Shown piece by piece: positions 6,650-13,164 of a stretch of 15,709 bases of DNA. Below the pieces are notes generated by a model. That model made no database searches and was not told the origin of the DNA. It was given only the letters and a program-made list of their open reading frames with translations. The stretch is taken from the NCBI GenBank assembly GCA_910589655.1, contig CAJUTJ010000043.1:1-15709 (forward strand). The letters are read 5' to 3'. The stretch comes from an uncultured Acetatifactor sp. (GTDB lineage: Bacteria; Bacillota; Clostridia; Lachnospirales; Lachnospiraceae). Both the position numbers and the translations under genes were made by a program. Every line of letters starts with the position of its first letter. Positions within the stretch are counted from its first letter, which is position 1.

Positions 6650-6678
6650 TTGACTTGTGTGGTATATAGACTTATAAT
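6650..6678 (+). promoter_or_regulatory. Internal sigma-A promoter ahead of the aldolase gene
   Basis: The -35 TTGACT (6650-6655) and a perfect -10 TATAAT (6673-6678) are separated by exactly 17 bases. Start of transcription is predicted near 6685, leaving a short leader with AGGAGG (6700-6705) before ATG 6713. This would drive aldolase, dehydrogenases and shell genes independently of the dehydratase promoter at 1094. Confidence 0.8.
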
Positions 6679-6712
6679 AAAACAAGAAACAACACAAACA
6701 GGAGGAATCAAA

Positions 6713-7516
6713 ATGCAAAACGAGTATGAAATCAAAAAAGAGATTTGTGACATCGGAAAGAGAATCTACAACAGAAACATGGTTGCGGCAAATGACGGCA
6801 ACATCTCCGTAAAACTGAGCGATAACGAATTTCTTTGCACCCCCACCGGCGTATCCAAGGGCTTTATGACTCCCGAGTATATCTGTAAGGTGGACGCACA
6901 GGGTAATGTGCTTCAGGCAAACGGGAATTTCAAGCCCTCTTCCGAGATTAAGATGCATATGAGAGTGTATCAGGAGAGACCTGACGTGAAGAGCGTTGTA
7001 CATGCACATCCCATGTATGCAACTACTTTTGCCATTGCAGGTATTCCTTTGACCCAGCCTATTATGCCCGAGGCGGTTATTGCTCTCGGCTGTGTGCCCA
7101 TTGCAAAGTACGGCAGACCTTCCACCATGGAGATTCCCGATGCGGTATCCGAGTATGTACAGTATTTTGACGCAGTGTTGTTGGAGAACCACGGTGCATT
7201 GACCTACTCCGATTCCCTGTTGAGCGCGTATCTGAAGATGGAATCCGTAGAGTTCTACGCTCAGCTGCTGTATCAATCCAGAATGCTGGGCGGCCCCAAG
7301 GAGTTCACTCCTCAGCAGGTAGAGGATCTGTATGAGATCAGAAGACAGTTCGGTATGAAGGGACGTCATCCTGCAAATCTCTGCCCTAACTTAAAGGAAG
7401 GCAAACCCAGCTGTCATAACTGCGGCGGAAGCTGCGGAGAGCATAAAAATGCGGCGGCATCTCCCGATTTGGTAGCGGAGATCACCAAGAAGGTGTTGGA
7501 GCAGCTTGGCAAATAA
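6713..7516 (+). CDS. Class II L-fuculose/L-rhamnulose-1-phosphate aldolase with shell-targeting tail
   Basis: A 267-residue zinc aldolase splitting deoxyketose 1-phosphate into DHAP and L-lactaldehyde, the precursor of 1,2-propanediol. AGGAGG 7 bases upstream fixes the start at 6713, although the frame is open back to 6533. The catalytic/zinc residues E78 (SSE), H97 and H99 (HAHP) and H160 (ENHG) are each offset by +5 from E73, H92, H94 and H155 of E. coli FucA, strong support for the fold and mechanism. After the domain comes a Cys/Gly linker with CHNCGGSCGEH (about residues 234-244) and then a C-terminal amphipathic helix SPDLVAEITKKVLEQLGK (250-267), which reads as a microcompartment encapsulation peptide. 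Sequence alone does not tell fuculose from rhamnulose phosphate. It is the first gene after the internal promoter. Confidence 0.93.
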   Translation: MQNEYEIKKEICDIGKRIYNRNMVAANDGNISVKLSDNEFLCTPTGVSKGFMTPEYICKVDAQGNVLQANGNFKPSSEIKMHMRVYQERPDVKSVVHAHPMYATTFAIAGIPLTQPIMPEAVIALGCVPIAKYGRPSTMEIPDAVSEYVQYFDAVLLENHGALTYSDSLLSAYLKMESVEFYAQLLYQSRMLGGPKEFTPQQVEDLYEIRRQFGMKGRHPANLCPNLKEGKPSCHNCGGSCGEHKNAAASPDLVAEITKKVLEQLGK

Positions 7517-7554
7517 TCGGACAGGCATCCGTTTTGGAAAAAAAGGAATCCATG

Positions 7555-8103
7555 ATGAATAATACGGAAATCGAAACCATTGTCCGTGAGGTGATAAAGC
7601 GGTCATCTGCCGGTCAGAGCGGAACCCCAGAGCCGGTAAATCTGCCCGGAAGCCCCGTGGCCGCAAACGGCGGAACCGTGATCCCCTCAATGCCCTTGAA
7701 GCTTGCAGTGAAGCTTATCGAGAGAGTCGAGGCAAAAGCGGCAGAGTGGAATATGAGAGTGGTGACAGCCGTCTCCGATGGGGCGGGAAGACCCGTTGCC
7801 ATCCATTGTATGGACGGCGCCTACATAGGAAGTTTTGACGTGGCATTAAACAAGACTTACACATCCATTGCTTTTCAAATGTCAACCGCAGAATTGGGCC
7901 GTCTGAGCCAGCCGGGGGAGTCTCTCTACGGCATTCAGTTTACTAATGACGGGAAGATTACCATTTTCGGCGGCGGGGAGGTTTTAAAGCATAATGATGT
8001 AATTATCGGGGCGCTGGGAGTCAGCGGCGGTTCTGCAAAGCAGGACACGGATCTGGCGGCCTACGGACGTTCCGTTTTGAAGGAGGTAATATCGTGCTTA
8101 TAA
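7555..8103 (+). CDS. GlcG/HbpS-family protein (PduO C-terminal domain-like) with targeting helix
   Basis: A protein of about 182 residues. The start is ATG 7555, or the adjacent ATG 7552, after AAAGGA (7542-7547). Residues 1-12 (MNNTEIETIVRE) form the same amphipathic helix seen at the ends of other enzymes here, followed by a Gly/Pro/Ser linker to about residue 40. The rest is a GlcG/HbpS (DUF336) domain: VVTAVSDGAGRPVAIHCMDG, ALNKTYTSIAF, LYGIQFTNDGKITIFGGGE and GALGVSGGSAKQD. Members bind haem or occur as the C-terminal half of PduO corrinoid adenosyltransferase. Only that half is present, and the pathway here needs no B12, so corrinoid chemistry is unlikely. The 3' end overlaps the next gene by 10 bases, indicating coupling. 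Confidence 0.88.
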   Translation: MNNTEIETIVREVIKRSSAGQSGTPEPVNLPGSPVAANGGTVIPSMPLKLAVKLIERVEAKAAEWNMRVVTAVSDGAGRPVAIHCMDGAYIGSFDVALNKTYTSIAFQMSTAELGRLSQPGESLYGIQFTNDGKITIFGGGEVLKHNDVIIGALGVSGGSAKQDTDLAAYGRSVLKEVISCL

Positions 8104-9482
8104 ATGAAGGCATGGTACAAGATATTGTACAGGAAGTTGTGGCAAAGCTTCAGATTGCAGAGCCTGCGGCAAAGAACCACGGTGTGTTCACCGACATGAA
8201 TGAAGCCATTGCAGCGGCAAAAAAGGCTCAGGCTGTGGTTCGCAGAATGTCTCTGGATCAGAGAGAACAGATTATAAGCAACATCCGCAGGAAAACCCAT
8301 GAAAATGCGGAGACATTGGCCAGAATGGGTGTAAACGAAACCGGAATGGGTAATGTGGGGCATAAAATTTTGAAGCATCATTTGGTAGCCGACAAGACTC
8401 CGGGCACGGAGGACTTAAAGACTACGGCATGGTCGGGAGACAGGGGACTGACCCTGATTGAAATGGGGCCTTTCGGGGTAATCGGGGCAATCACCCCTTG
8501 CACCAATCCCAGCGAGACGGTTATCTGTAATTCTATCGGTATGATTGCGGCCGGTAATACGGTGGTATTTAATCCTCATCCTGCGGCGATCATGACCTCT
8601 ATTTTTGCTTTGAACCTGATTAACGAGGCTTCGTTGGAAGCGGGCGGACCCGACAATGTGGCTTGTACCGTTACGCAGCCTACGCTGGATACCAGCAATA
8701 TTATGATGAAGCATAAGGATATCCCTCTGCTCGCGGCAACCGGCGGACCCGGTGTAGTTACCGCAGTTCTTTCCTCCGGAAAGAGAGGTATCGGAGCGGG
8801 GGCAGGAAATCCTCCCGCAGTAGTGGATGAGACTGCGGATGTGCGCAAGGCGGCGGAGGATATCGTAAACGGATGTACCTTTGACAATAATCTTCCCTGT
8901 ATCGCGGAGAAGGAGATTGTAGCGGTAGATTCCGTTGCGGACGAGCTGATGCATTATATGATTTCCGAACAGGGCTGCTACTTGATTTCCAAGGAGGAGC
9001 AGGATAAGCTTACTTCCGTGGTACTGACGCCGAAGGGATTGAACCGTAAGTGCGTGGGACGCGATGCGAAGACGCTGCTGGGTATGATCGGAGTCACCGT
9101 ACCCGACAATATCCGCTGCATTGTGTTTGAGGGTGAGAAAGAGCATCCGTTGATTGCAGAGGAGCTGATGATGCCCATCTTGGGTATGGTTCGGGCGAAG
9201 GATATTGATGATGCAATCGAAAAGGCAGTATGGCTGGAGCACGGAAACCGCCATTCCGCACATATTCATTCCAAGAACATTGACAATATCACAAAGTATG
9301 CCAGAGCTATCGATACCGCCATTTTGGTTAAGAATGCGCCTTCTTATGCGGCATTGGGATTCGGCGGCGAAGGGTATTGTACCTTTACCATTGCAAGCCG
9401 TACCGGCGAGGGACTGACCAGCGCCAAATCCTTTACCAAGAGCAGACGCTGTGTAATGGCAGACAGCCTTTGCATACGGTAG
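8094..9482 (+). CDS. pduP: CoA-acylating propionaldehyde dehydrogenase (PduP/EutE family)
   Basis: A 462-residue aldehyde dehydrogenase converting propionaldehyde, CoA and NAD+ to propionyl-CoA and NADH inside the compartment. It starts at GTG 8094, with AAGGAGG (8080-8086) 7 bases upstream, and overlaps the previous gene. The N-terminal helix MVQDIVQEVVAKLQ (residues 7-20) resembles the known PduP-type encapsulation peptides. The Rossmann region includes MGPFGVIGAITPCTNPSET and TGGPGVV, and the catalytic cysteine is C269 in NNLPCIAEKE. The motif GFGGEGYCTFTIASRTGEG near the C-terminus is typical of EutE/PduP. Length matches the family (about 460-480). EutE-type acetaldehyde specificity cannot be excluded by sequence; the neighbourhood argues for propionaldehyde. 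Confidence 0.93.
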   Translation: MLINEGMVQDIVQEVVAKLQIAEPAAKNHGVFTDMNEAIAAAKKAQAVVRRMSLDQREQIISNIRRKTHENAETLARMGVNETGMGNVGHKILKHHLVADKTPGTEDLKTTAWSGDRGLTLIEMGPFGVIGAITPCTNPSETVICNSIGMIAAGNTVVFNPHPAAIMTSIFALNLINEASLEAGGPDNVACTVTQPTLDTSNIMMKHKDIPLLAATGGPGVVTAVLSSGKRGIGAGAGNPPAVVDETADVRKAAEDIVNGCTFDNNLPCIAEKEIVAVDSVADELMHYMISEQGCYLISKEEQDKLTSVVLTPKGLNRKCVGRDAKTLLGMIGVTVPDNIRCIVFEGEKEHPLIAEELMMPILGMVRAKDIDDAIEKAVWLEHGNRHSAHIHSKNIDNITKYARAIDTAILVKNAPSYAALGFGGEGYCTFTIASRTGEGLTSAKSFTKSRRCVMADSLCIR

Positions 9483-9509
9483 GTTAGATAGAGAGAAAGG
9501 AGTAATATA

Positions 9510-10721
9510 ATGGCTGATACAGCACAGATTGAAGCAATAGTGAAGCAGGTGCTTGCCAATATGGCCGGGACAGGCGCATCGGCGCCCGTTTCCGGGGGCA
9601 GCGCATCGAACGGTGTGATTCCTAAGACGGCGCATGTTGCAATGCTGACAAGCTTAGAGCATTTCGATGTTAAGGAATTTCCCATGCCTGAGGTTGGCGA
9701 TGACGACATTCTGGTAAAGGTAGAGGGCTGCGGCGTCTGCGGTACCGATGCCCATGAGTTCAAGAGAGATCCTTTCGGCTTGATTCCCGTTGCCTTGGGG
9801 CATGAAGGAACCGGCGAAATCGTAAAGATGGGTAAGAACGTTAAAAAGGACAGCGCGGGCAAAGACCTGAAAATCGGGGATAAGGTAGTGACCTGTATGA
9901 TCTTTAAGGACAATCCCGATATTACCATGTACGACTTGAACAAGCAGAACGTGGGGGGCGCGGATGTATACGGACTGCTTCCCGATGACGATATTCATTT
10001 GAACGGCTGGTTTTCCGATTACATTTTGATCCGGGGCGGCTCCACGGTATTTAACGTGAGTGACCTTGATCTGTATTCCAGAGTATTGATTGAGCCTTGT
10101 GCAGTGCTTATCCATGCCGTAGAGCGGGCAAAGAGCACCGGCATTCTCCGTTTCAATTCCAGAGTGGTGGTTCAGGGATGCGGACCCATTGGCTTGATTT
10201 GTATCGCAATTTTGCGTACAATGGGTATTAACAATATCATAGCAGTGGACGGAGAGAACAAGCGTCTTGAGTTTGCCAAGGAGCTGGGAGCTTCCGATTA
10301 TGTAAACTTTAAGGATCACAAGGGAATCGAAGCCCTTTCCGCAGCAGTTGCGGAGAAATTCGACGGACATTTGGCTGATTTTGCATTCCAGTGTACCGGA
10401 TCTCCCGCAGGCCACTCCAATATCTACAAGTTTATCCGTAACGGCGGAGGACTTTGTGAGCTGGGCTTCTTTATCAACGGCGGCGATGCAACCATCAATC
10501 CTCACTTTGATATCTGCTCCAAGGAGATTACAACGGTGGGCTCATGGGTATACACCTTGAGAGATTATGCCACCACGTTTGATTTCCTGAAGAGTGCAAA
10601 GAAGATGGGGCTTCCCATTGACAAGCTGATCACTCATACACATCCTCTGGAGGAGATCAACGAGGCATTGAAGACCAATCTGGCCATGACAGGACTAAAG
10701 ATTGCAATTATCAACAAATAG
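9510..10721 (+). CDS. Zinc-type (MDR) alcohol dehydrogenase with N-terminal targeting helix
   Basis: A 403-residue medium-chain dehydrogenase, likely reducing propionaldehyde to propanol and recycling NADH; lactaldehyde reduction is also possible. The start ATG has AAAGGAG just upstream. Residues 5-16 (AQIEAIVKQVLA) match the targeting helices of its neighbours, and a Gly/Ala/Ser linker follows to about 36. The catalytic zinc site is C77 in GVCGTDAHE with H98-E99 in GHEGTGE. The nucleotide-binding motif is GCGPIGL (from 223) with VDGEN after the next strand, favouring NAD(H). The lobe that normally carries four structural-zinc cysteines (after about residue 125) has only one Cys and a long non-homologous insert instead. 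Classical pdu loci use the unrelated iron enzyme PduQ. Confidence 0.9.
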   Translation: MADTAQIEAIVKQVLANMAGTGASAPVSGGSASNGVIPKTAHVAMLTSLEHFDVKEFPMPEVGDDDILVKVEGCGVCGTDAHEFKRDPFGLIPVALGHEGTGEIVKMGKNVKKDSAGKDLKIGDKVVTCMIFKDNPDITMYDLNKQNVGGADVYGLLPDDDIHLNGWFSDYILIRGGSTVFNVSDLDLYSRVLIEPCAVLIHAVERAKSTGILRFNSRVVVQGCGPIGLICIAILRTMGINNIIAVDGENKRLEFAKELGASDYVNFKDHKGIEALSAAVAEKFDGHLADFAFQCTGSPAGHSNIYKFIRNGGGLCELGFFINGGDATINPHFDICSKEITTVGSWVYTLRDYATTFDFLKSAKKMGLPIDKLITHTHPLEEINEALKTNLAMTGLKIAIINK

Positions 10722-10745
10722 CTTTAATATAGAAATGAGGCGGCT

Positions 10746-11060
10746 ATGGAAGAAGCGGTAGGACTCTTGGAGGTATACGGACTGGCATGTGCGTTTATCG
10801 CAGCCGATGCGGGCTGTAAAGCAGCCAGCGTCAGACTGGAAACCTTTGATAAAAATAAACCTGCAAATGCAGATTCGTTGCCGGTGCCTTTGCTGGTAAC
10901 GGTCAAATTCCGGGGTTCCGTGGCGGATGTGGAAGCCGCTATGGCGGCGGGGGAAGCCATGGCTGAATCCCTGACCGGCGTGGTGCAGAAGCATATTATT
11001 GCAAGACCCACGGAAGACACGGAAAAAATGTTGAAGCTGAACGCTTTCGACAAAAATTAA
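10746..11060 (+). CDS. BMC-H shell protein with an enlarged pore loop
   Basis: A 104-residue single-domain BMC protein (Pfam BMC). The start ATG follows GAGG. The fold is recognisable: AVGLLEVYGLACAFIAADAG as strand 1/helix 1, LLVTVKFRGSVADVEAAMAA as the central strand/helix 2, and HIIARPTEDTEKML at the end. Where the PduA-like copies have the pore loop EKIGSG, this one has FDKNKPANADSLPVP, an insertion of about 8-9 residues rich in Asn, Lys and Asp. This should make a different, larger or occluded pore at the hexamer axis. It is the first of four consecutive BMC-H genes, 25 bases after the alcohol dehydrogenase. It lacks the cysteine cluster seen in PduK-type proteins. Confidence 0.92.
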   Translation: MEEAVGLLEVYGLACAFIAADAGCKAASVRLETFDKNKPANADSLPVPLLVTVKFRGSVADVEAAMAAGEAMAESLTGVVQKHIIARPTEDTEKMLKLNAFDKN

Positions 11061-11146
11061 GATTTGGAACTATGAGTGGAATAGGTGAAAAATAAGGCTT
11101 TGTGAAAACAGGAGCAAAGCGATTGTCCATTTGAAAGGAGAACATT

Positions 11147-11422
11147 ATGGCACAGGAAGCATTAGGAATGGTAGAGACCAGAGGTCTGACAGCGGCTATC
11201 GAGGCGGCTGATGCGATGACCAAGTCTGCGGAGGTTACTCTGGTGGGCACCGAGAAAATCGGTTCCGGTCTGGTAACGGTTATGGTACGCGGAGATGTGG
11301 GCGCTGTTAAGGCATCTGTGGAGAGCGGCTCCGCAGCGGCAAGCAGACTCGGTGAGCTGGTGGCAGCACATGTAATTCCCCGTCCCCATACAGATGTTGA
11401 GAAGATTCTTCCGAAGATCTAA
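11147..11422 (+). CDS. pduA: Canonical PduA/PduJ-like BMC-H shell protein, copy 1
   Basis: A 91-residue BMC-H forming the hexamers that tile the facets. GAAAGGAG precedes the ATG by about 6 bases. It carries the core signature ALGMVETRGLTAAIEAADAM, the pore loop EKIGSG leading into LVTVMVRGDVGAVKASVE, and the C-terminal HVIPRPHTDVEKILP. The Ser in the GSG pore loop is the polar constriction known from PduA. It is 80 of 91 residues identical to the gene at 11898, from which it is separated by a divergent BMC-H. The 86-base upstream gap holds only a 6-bp hairpin (GCTTTG/CAAAGC, 11097-11120). Confidence 0.95.
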   Translation: MAQEALGMVETRGLTAAIEAADAMTKSAEVTLVGTEKIGSGLVTVMVRGDVGAVKASVESGSAAASRLGELVAAHVIPRPHTDVEKILPKI

Positions 11423-11511
11423 AATCCGTATGCCAAGGGTGATATTCCCGAAGGCGCTGTTGGGCACGGCAGGACAGAAAGCTTGAGGAAGATAGAAGAA
11501 GGAGCCAGTCA

Positions 11512-11847
11512 ATGAGCAATACATCATTAGGCTTTATTGAAATTTCAGGAGTGGTTGCCGCGGTGGATGCACTGGATATTATGTGCAAGACCTCCGGTGT
11601 GGAATTGGTCACTTGGGAGCGGAAACTGGGCGGACGCCTTGTTACCATAGTGATCATGGGAGACGTGTCGGCCGTGACGGAAGCGGTGGAAACCGCATCG
11701 GTAAAGGCCATTAAGAAGCCCGTGGCAAGCGGCATCATTGCAAATCCCCACGAAGAGATCTGGCGGCTTGTGAAGTTGAGCGCCAGCCGGTTTAGGGATA
11801 AGCAGGAAGTGAGCACATTGGATGCTCAGACAATACAGGAAGTATAA
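11512..11847 (+). CDS. Divergent BMC-H shell protein with short C-terminal extension
   Basis: A 111-residue BMC-H. GAAGGAG precedes the ATG. The domain runs from SLGFIEISGVVAAVDALDIM through ELVTWERKLGGRLVTIVIMG to GIIANPHEEIWRLV. The pore loop is ERKLGGR, more basic and bulkier than the KIGSG of the PduA-like copies flanking it. About 20 extra residues follow the fold (ASRFRDKQEVSTLDAQTIQEV) with no cysteines, so it is not a PduK-type Fe-S extension; they could bind cargo or shape facets. It sits between the two nearly identical PduA-like genes, suggesting these arose by duplication around it or with its later insertion. Confidence 0.92.
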   Translation: MSNTSLGFIEISGVVAAVDALDIMCKTSGVELVTWERKLGGRLVTIVIMGDVSAVTEAVETASVKAIKKPVASGIIANPHEEIWRLVKLSASRFRDKQEVSTLDAQTIQEV

Positions 11848-11897
11848 CGCAGTAAATTCTAAGCAAAAACCAAAATTAATTTCAGGAGGAAAACGAA

Positions 11898-12179
11898 ATG
11901 GCACAGGAAGCATTAGGTATGGTAGAAACAAGAGGTCTGGTTGCGGCAATCGAAGCGGCGGATGCAATGTGTAAAGCGGCAAATGTTACTCTGGTAGGTA
12001 CGGAGAAGATCGGTTCCGGTCTGGTAACTGTAATGGTACGCGGTGATGTTGGAGCAGTAAAATCTTCCGTAGAAGCCGGTTCCGCAAGCGCATCCAAGCT
12101 TGGCGAACTGGTAGCTACCCATGTAATCCCTCGTCCTCATACGGATGTTGAGATGATCCTTCCCAAGGTAAAAGACTGA
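11898..12179 (+). CDS. pduA: Canonical PduA/PduJ-like BMC-H shell protein, copy 2
   Basis: A 93-residue BMC-H with AGGAGG upstream of the ATG and the same signatures as copy 1 (ALGMVETRGL, pore loop KIGSG, HVIPRPHTDVEMILP). It differs at 11 positions over the shared 91 residues (for example T15V, T25C, S27A, E29N, R67K, K86M) and ends with two extra residues. The strict conservation of the pore and hexamer-interface regions suggests both copies are functional, as with PduA and PduJ in Salmonella. The extra Cys25 at the end of helix 1 is absent from copy 1. Confidence 0.95.
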   Translation: MAQEALGMVETRGLVAAIEAADAMCKAANVTLVGTEKIGSGLVTVMVRGDVGAVKSSVEAGSASASKLGELVATHVIPRPHTDVEMILPKVKD

Positions 12180-12236
12180 TTTTCACGCAATTAAATTAAA
12201 AAGATTTATTGGCAAGAAATTTGATTGGTATGCGTA

Positions 12237-12261
12237 AAGAGGTGTGCTGACGCACCCTCTT
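12237..12261 (+). promoter_or_regulatory. Small stem-loop in the leader of pduL
   Basis: AAGAGG-TGTG (12237-12246) pairs with CGCA-C-CCTCTT (12251-12261) around a 4-base loop, with one G-U pair and one bulged C. It lies 25 bases before the ATG of pduL, with no U-run after it, so it is more likely an mRNA-stability or translation element than a terminator. The rest of the 106-base spacer is A/T-rich and shows no clear promoter. Confidence 0.4.
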
Positions 12262-12285
12262 ATAAAGCGCACTAGGGGTATAAGC

Positions 12286-12939
12286 ATGGAACAGCAGACA
12301 GTGGAATCAATTACAAAAGTGGTTCTGGAAACCATTAATAAAATGGGTCAAAAAACCAACGGCTATCAGGTTCCGGTGGGGGTGTCCGCGAGACACATCC
12401 ACCTCACACAGCAGGATGTGGAAACCTTGTTCGGTGCAGGGTATCATTTGACGAAAAAGAAGGATCTGATGGGAGGACAGTATGCCTGCAACGAGACTGT
12501 CACCATTGTTGGTTTAAAGCTCCGCGCCATTGAAAATGTCAGAGTTCTGGGGCCTGTCAGGAAGGCGTCTCAGGTTGAGATATCGGCGACGGATGCTATG
12601 AAGCTCGGCATTGCAGCACCGGTCCGCGAATCCGGAAACGTGGCTGCAAGCGCTCCTATCGCAGTAGTAGGACCCAAGGGGGCAATCTACATGAAAGAGG
12701 GCTGTATCATTGCCATGCGTCATATACATATGTCACCTGCCGATGCAGCGGCGGCAGGAGTCCATGACGGCGATATCGTGTCCGTGAAGGCGGATAACGA
12801 GAGGGGGACTGTTTTTAATCAGGTAAAGATCCGTGTCAATGACAGCTTTACATTGGAGATGCACATTGATACCGATGAGGCGAATGCCAGCAAGATTAAG
12901 ACGGGCGATAAGGTAATGATCCTGAAAGAACTGTCATAA
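12286..12939 (+). CDS. pduL: PduL-type phosphate propanoyltransferase with N-terminal targeting helix
   Basis: A 217-residue phosphotransacylase exchanging propionyl-CoA and phosphate for propionyl-phosphate and CoA, which recycles CoA inside the shell. ATG 12286 is chosen because AGGGG lies 7 bases upstream; a GTG at 12244 in the same frame has no support and lies in a hairpin. The first 20 residues (VESITKVVLETINKM) are the encapsulation helix, as in Salmonella PduL. Two PduL beta-barrel halves follow, with metal-binding motifs SARHIHL (H37, H39) and MRHIHM (H146, H148), the conserved KDLMGGQYACNE, and GPKGAIYMKEG. Length fits the family. No acetate/propionate kinase is present in the window, so the last ATP-forming step is presumably encoded elsewhere. 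Confidence 0.95.
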   Translation: MEQQTVESITKVVLETINKMGQKTNGYQVPVGVSARHIHLTQQDVETLFGAGYHLTKKKDLMGGQYACNETVTIVGLKLRAIENVRVLGPVRKASQVEISATDAMKLGIAAPVRESGNVAASAPIAVVGPKGAIYMKEGCIIAMRHIHMSPADAAAAGVHDGDIVSVKADNERGTVFNQVKIRVNDSFTLEMHIDTDEANASKIKTGDKVMILKELS

Positions 12940-12990
12940 GTTTACTTTCGATATTGATGTAGAAGAAAATCGCATAGGCAGGATGGAAAA

Positions 12991-13071
12991 ATGAGGTATA
13001 ACGGATATAAGCCCATTGACGGCGAGGGCCGTGCGGATATGGTGAAGTCAAATCGGAAAATTATTTTGTGA
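12991..13071 (+). CDS. Possible 26-residue micro-ORF between pduL and the vertex gene
   Basis: ATG 12991 opens a 26-residue frame (MRYNGYKPIDGEGRADMVKS and six more, ending KIIL) in the 225-base gap 12940-13164. A weak purine stretch AGGATGGAAAA precedes it. Its composition is protein-like rather than random, and its codons (GAC GGC GAG GGC) resemble the neighbours. It could be a leader peptide, a relic of a deleted gene, or chance. I recognise no family. Confidence 0.2.
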   Translation: MRYNGYKPIDGEGRADMVKSNRKIIL

Positions 13072-13104
13072 CGGATTCCGAGAAAGAAATAAAAGAAATA
13101 TCAG

Positions 13105-13145
13105 GCAGGCGGACAGACGAGTCATCGCCCAAACTGTCCGCCTGC
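13105..13145 (+). promoter_or_regulatory. Perfect 12-bp stem-loop just before the vertex-protein ribosome site
   Basis: GCAGGCGGACAG (13105-13116) and CTGTCCGCCTGC (13134-13145) are exact complements around a 17-base loop. The stem ends 5 bases before the AGGAG (13151-13155) of the next gene and has no U-run, so it is unlikely to be a full terminator. A strong hairpin here could lower read-through or translation, or protect the downstream mRNA. Confidence 0.65.
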
Positions 13146-13164
13146 ACAATAGGAGATGCATACC

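Noticed and set aside
6533..6712. N-terminal extension of the aldolase by 60 codons, with ATGA overlap to the PduV-like gene
   Set aside because: The extension contains the stem-loop, a consensus promoter and the AGGAGG site for ATG 6713, and the +5 offset to E. coli FucA residues fits the shorter protein.
6641..7369. Long open frame on the - strand opposite the aldolase (and similar ones opposite 8415-9635 and 9654-10505)
   Set aside because: They lie entirely across well-supported + strand genes with catalytic motifs, lack ribosome sites, and arise from codon bias of the sense gene.
11423..11511. Read-through extension of the PduA-like protein into the next gene
   Set aside because: The 30 codons after the stop are open but this is expected by chance fairly often, and the next gene has its own ribosome site.
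12244..12285. GTG start extending PduL by 14 residues
   Set aside because: The extension is encoded by a hairpin and lacks a ribosome site; ATG 12286 has AGGGG 7 bases upstream and yields the usual targeting helix.
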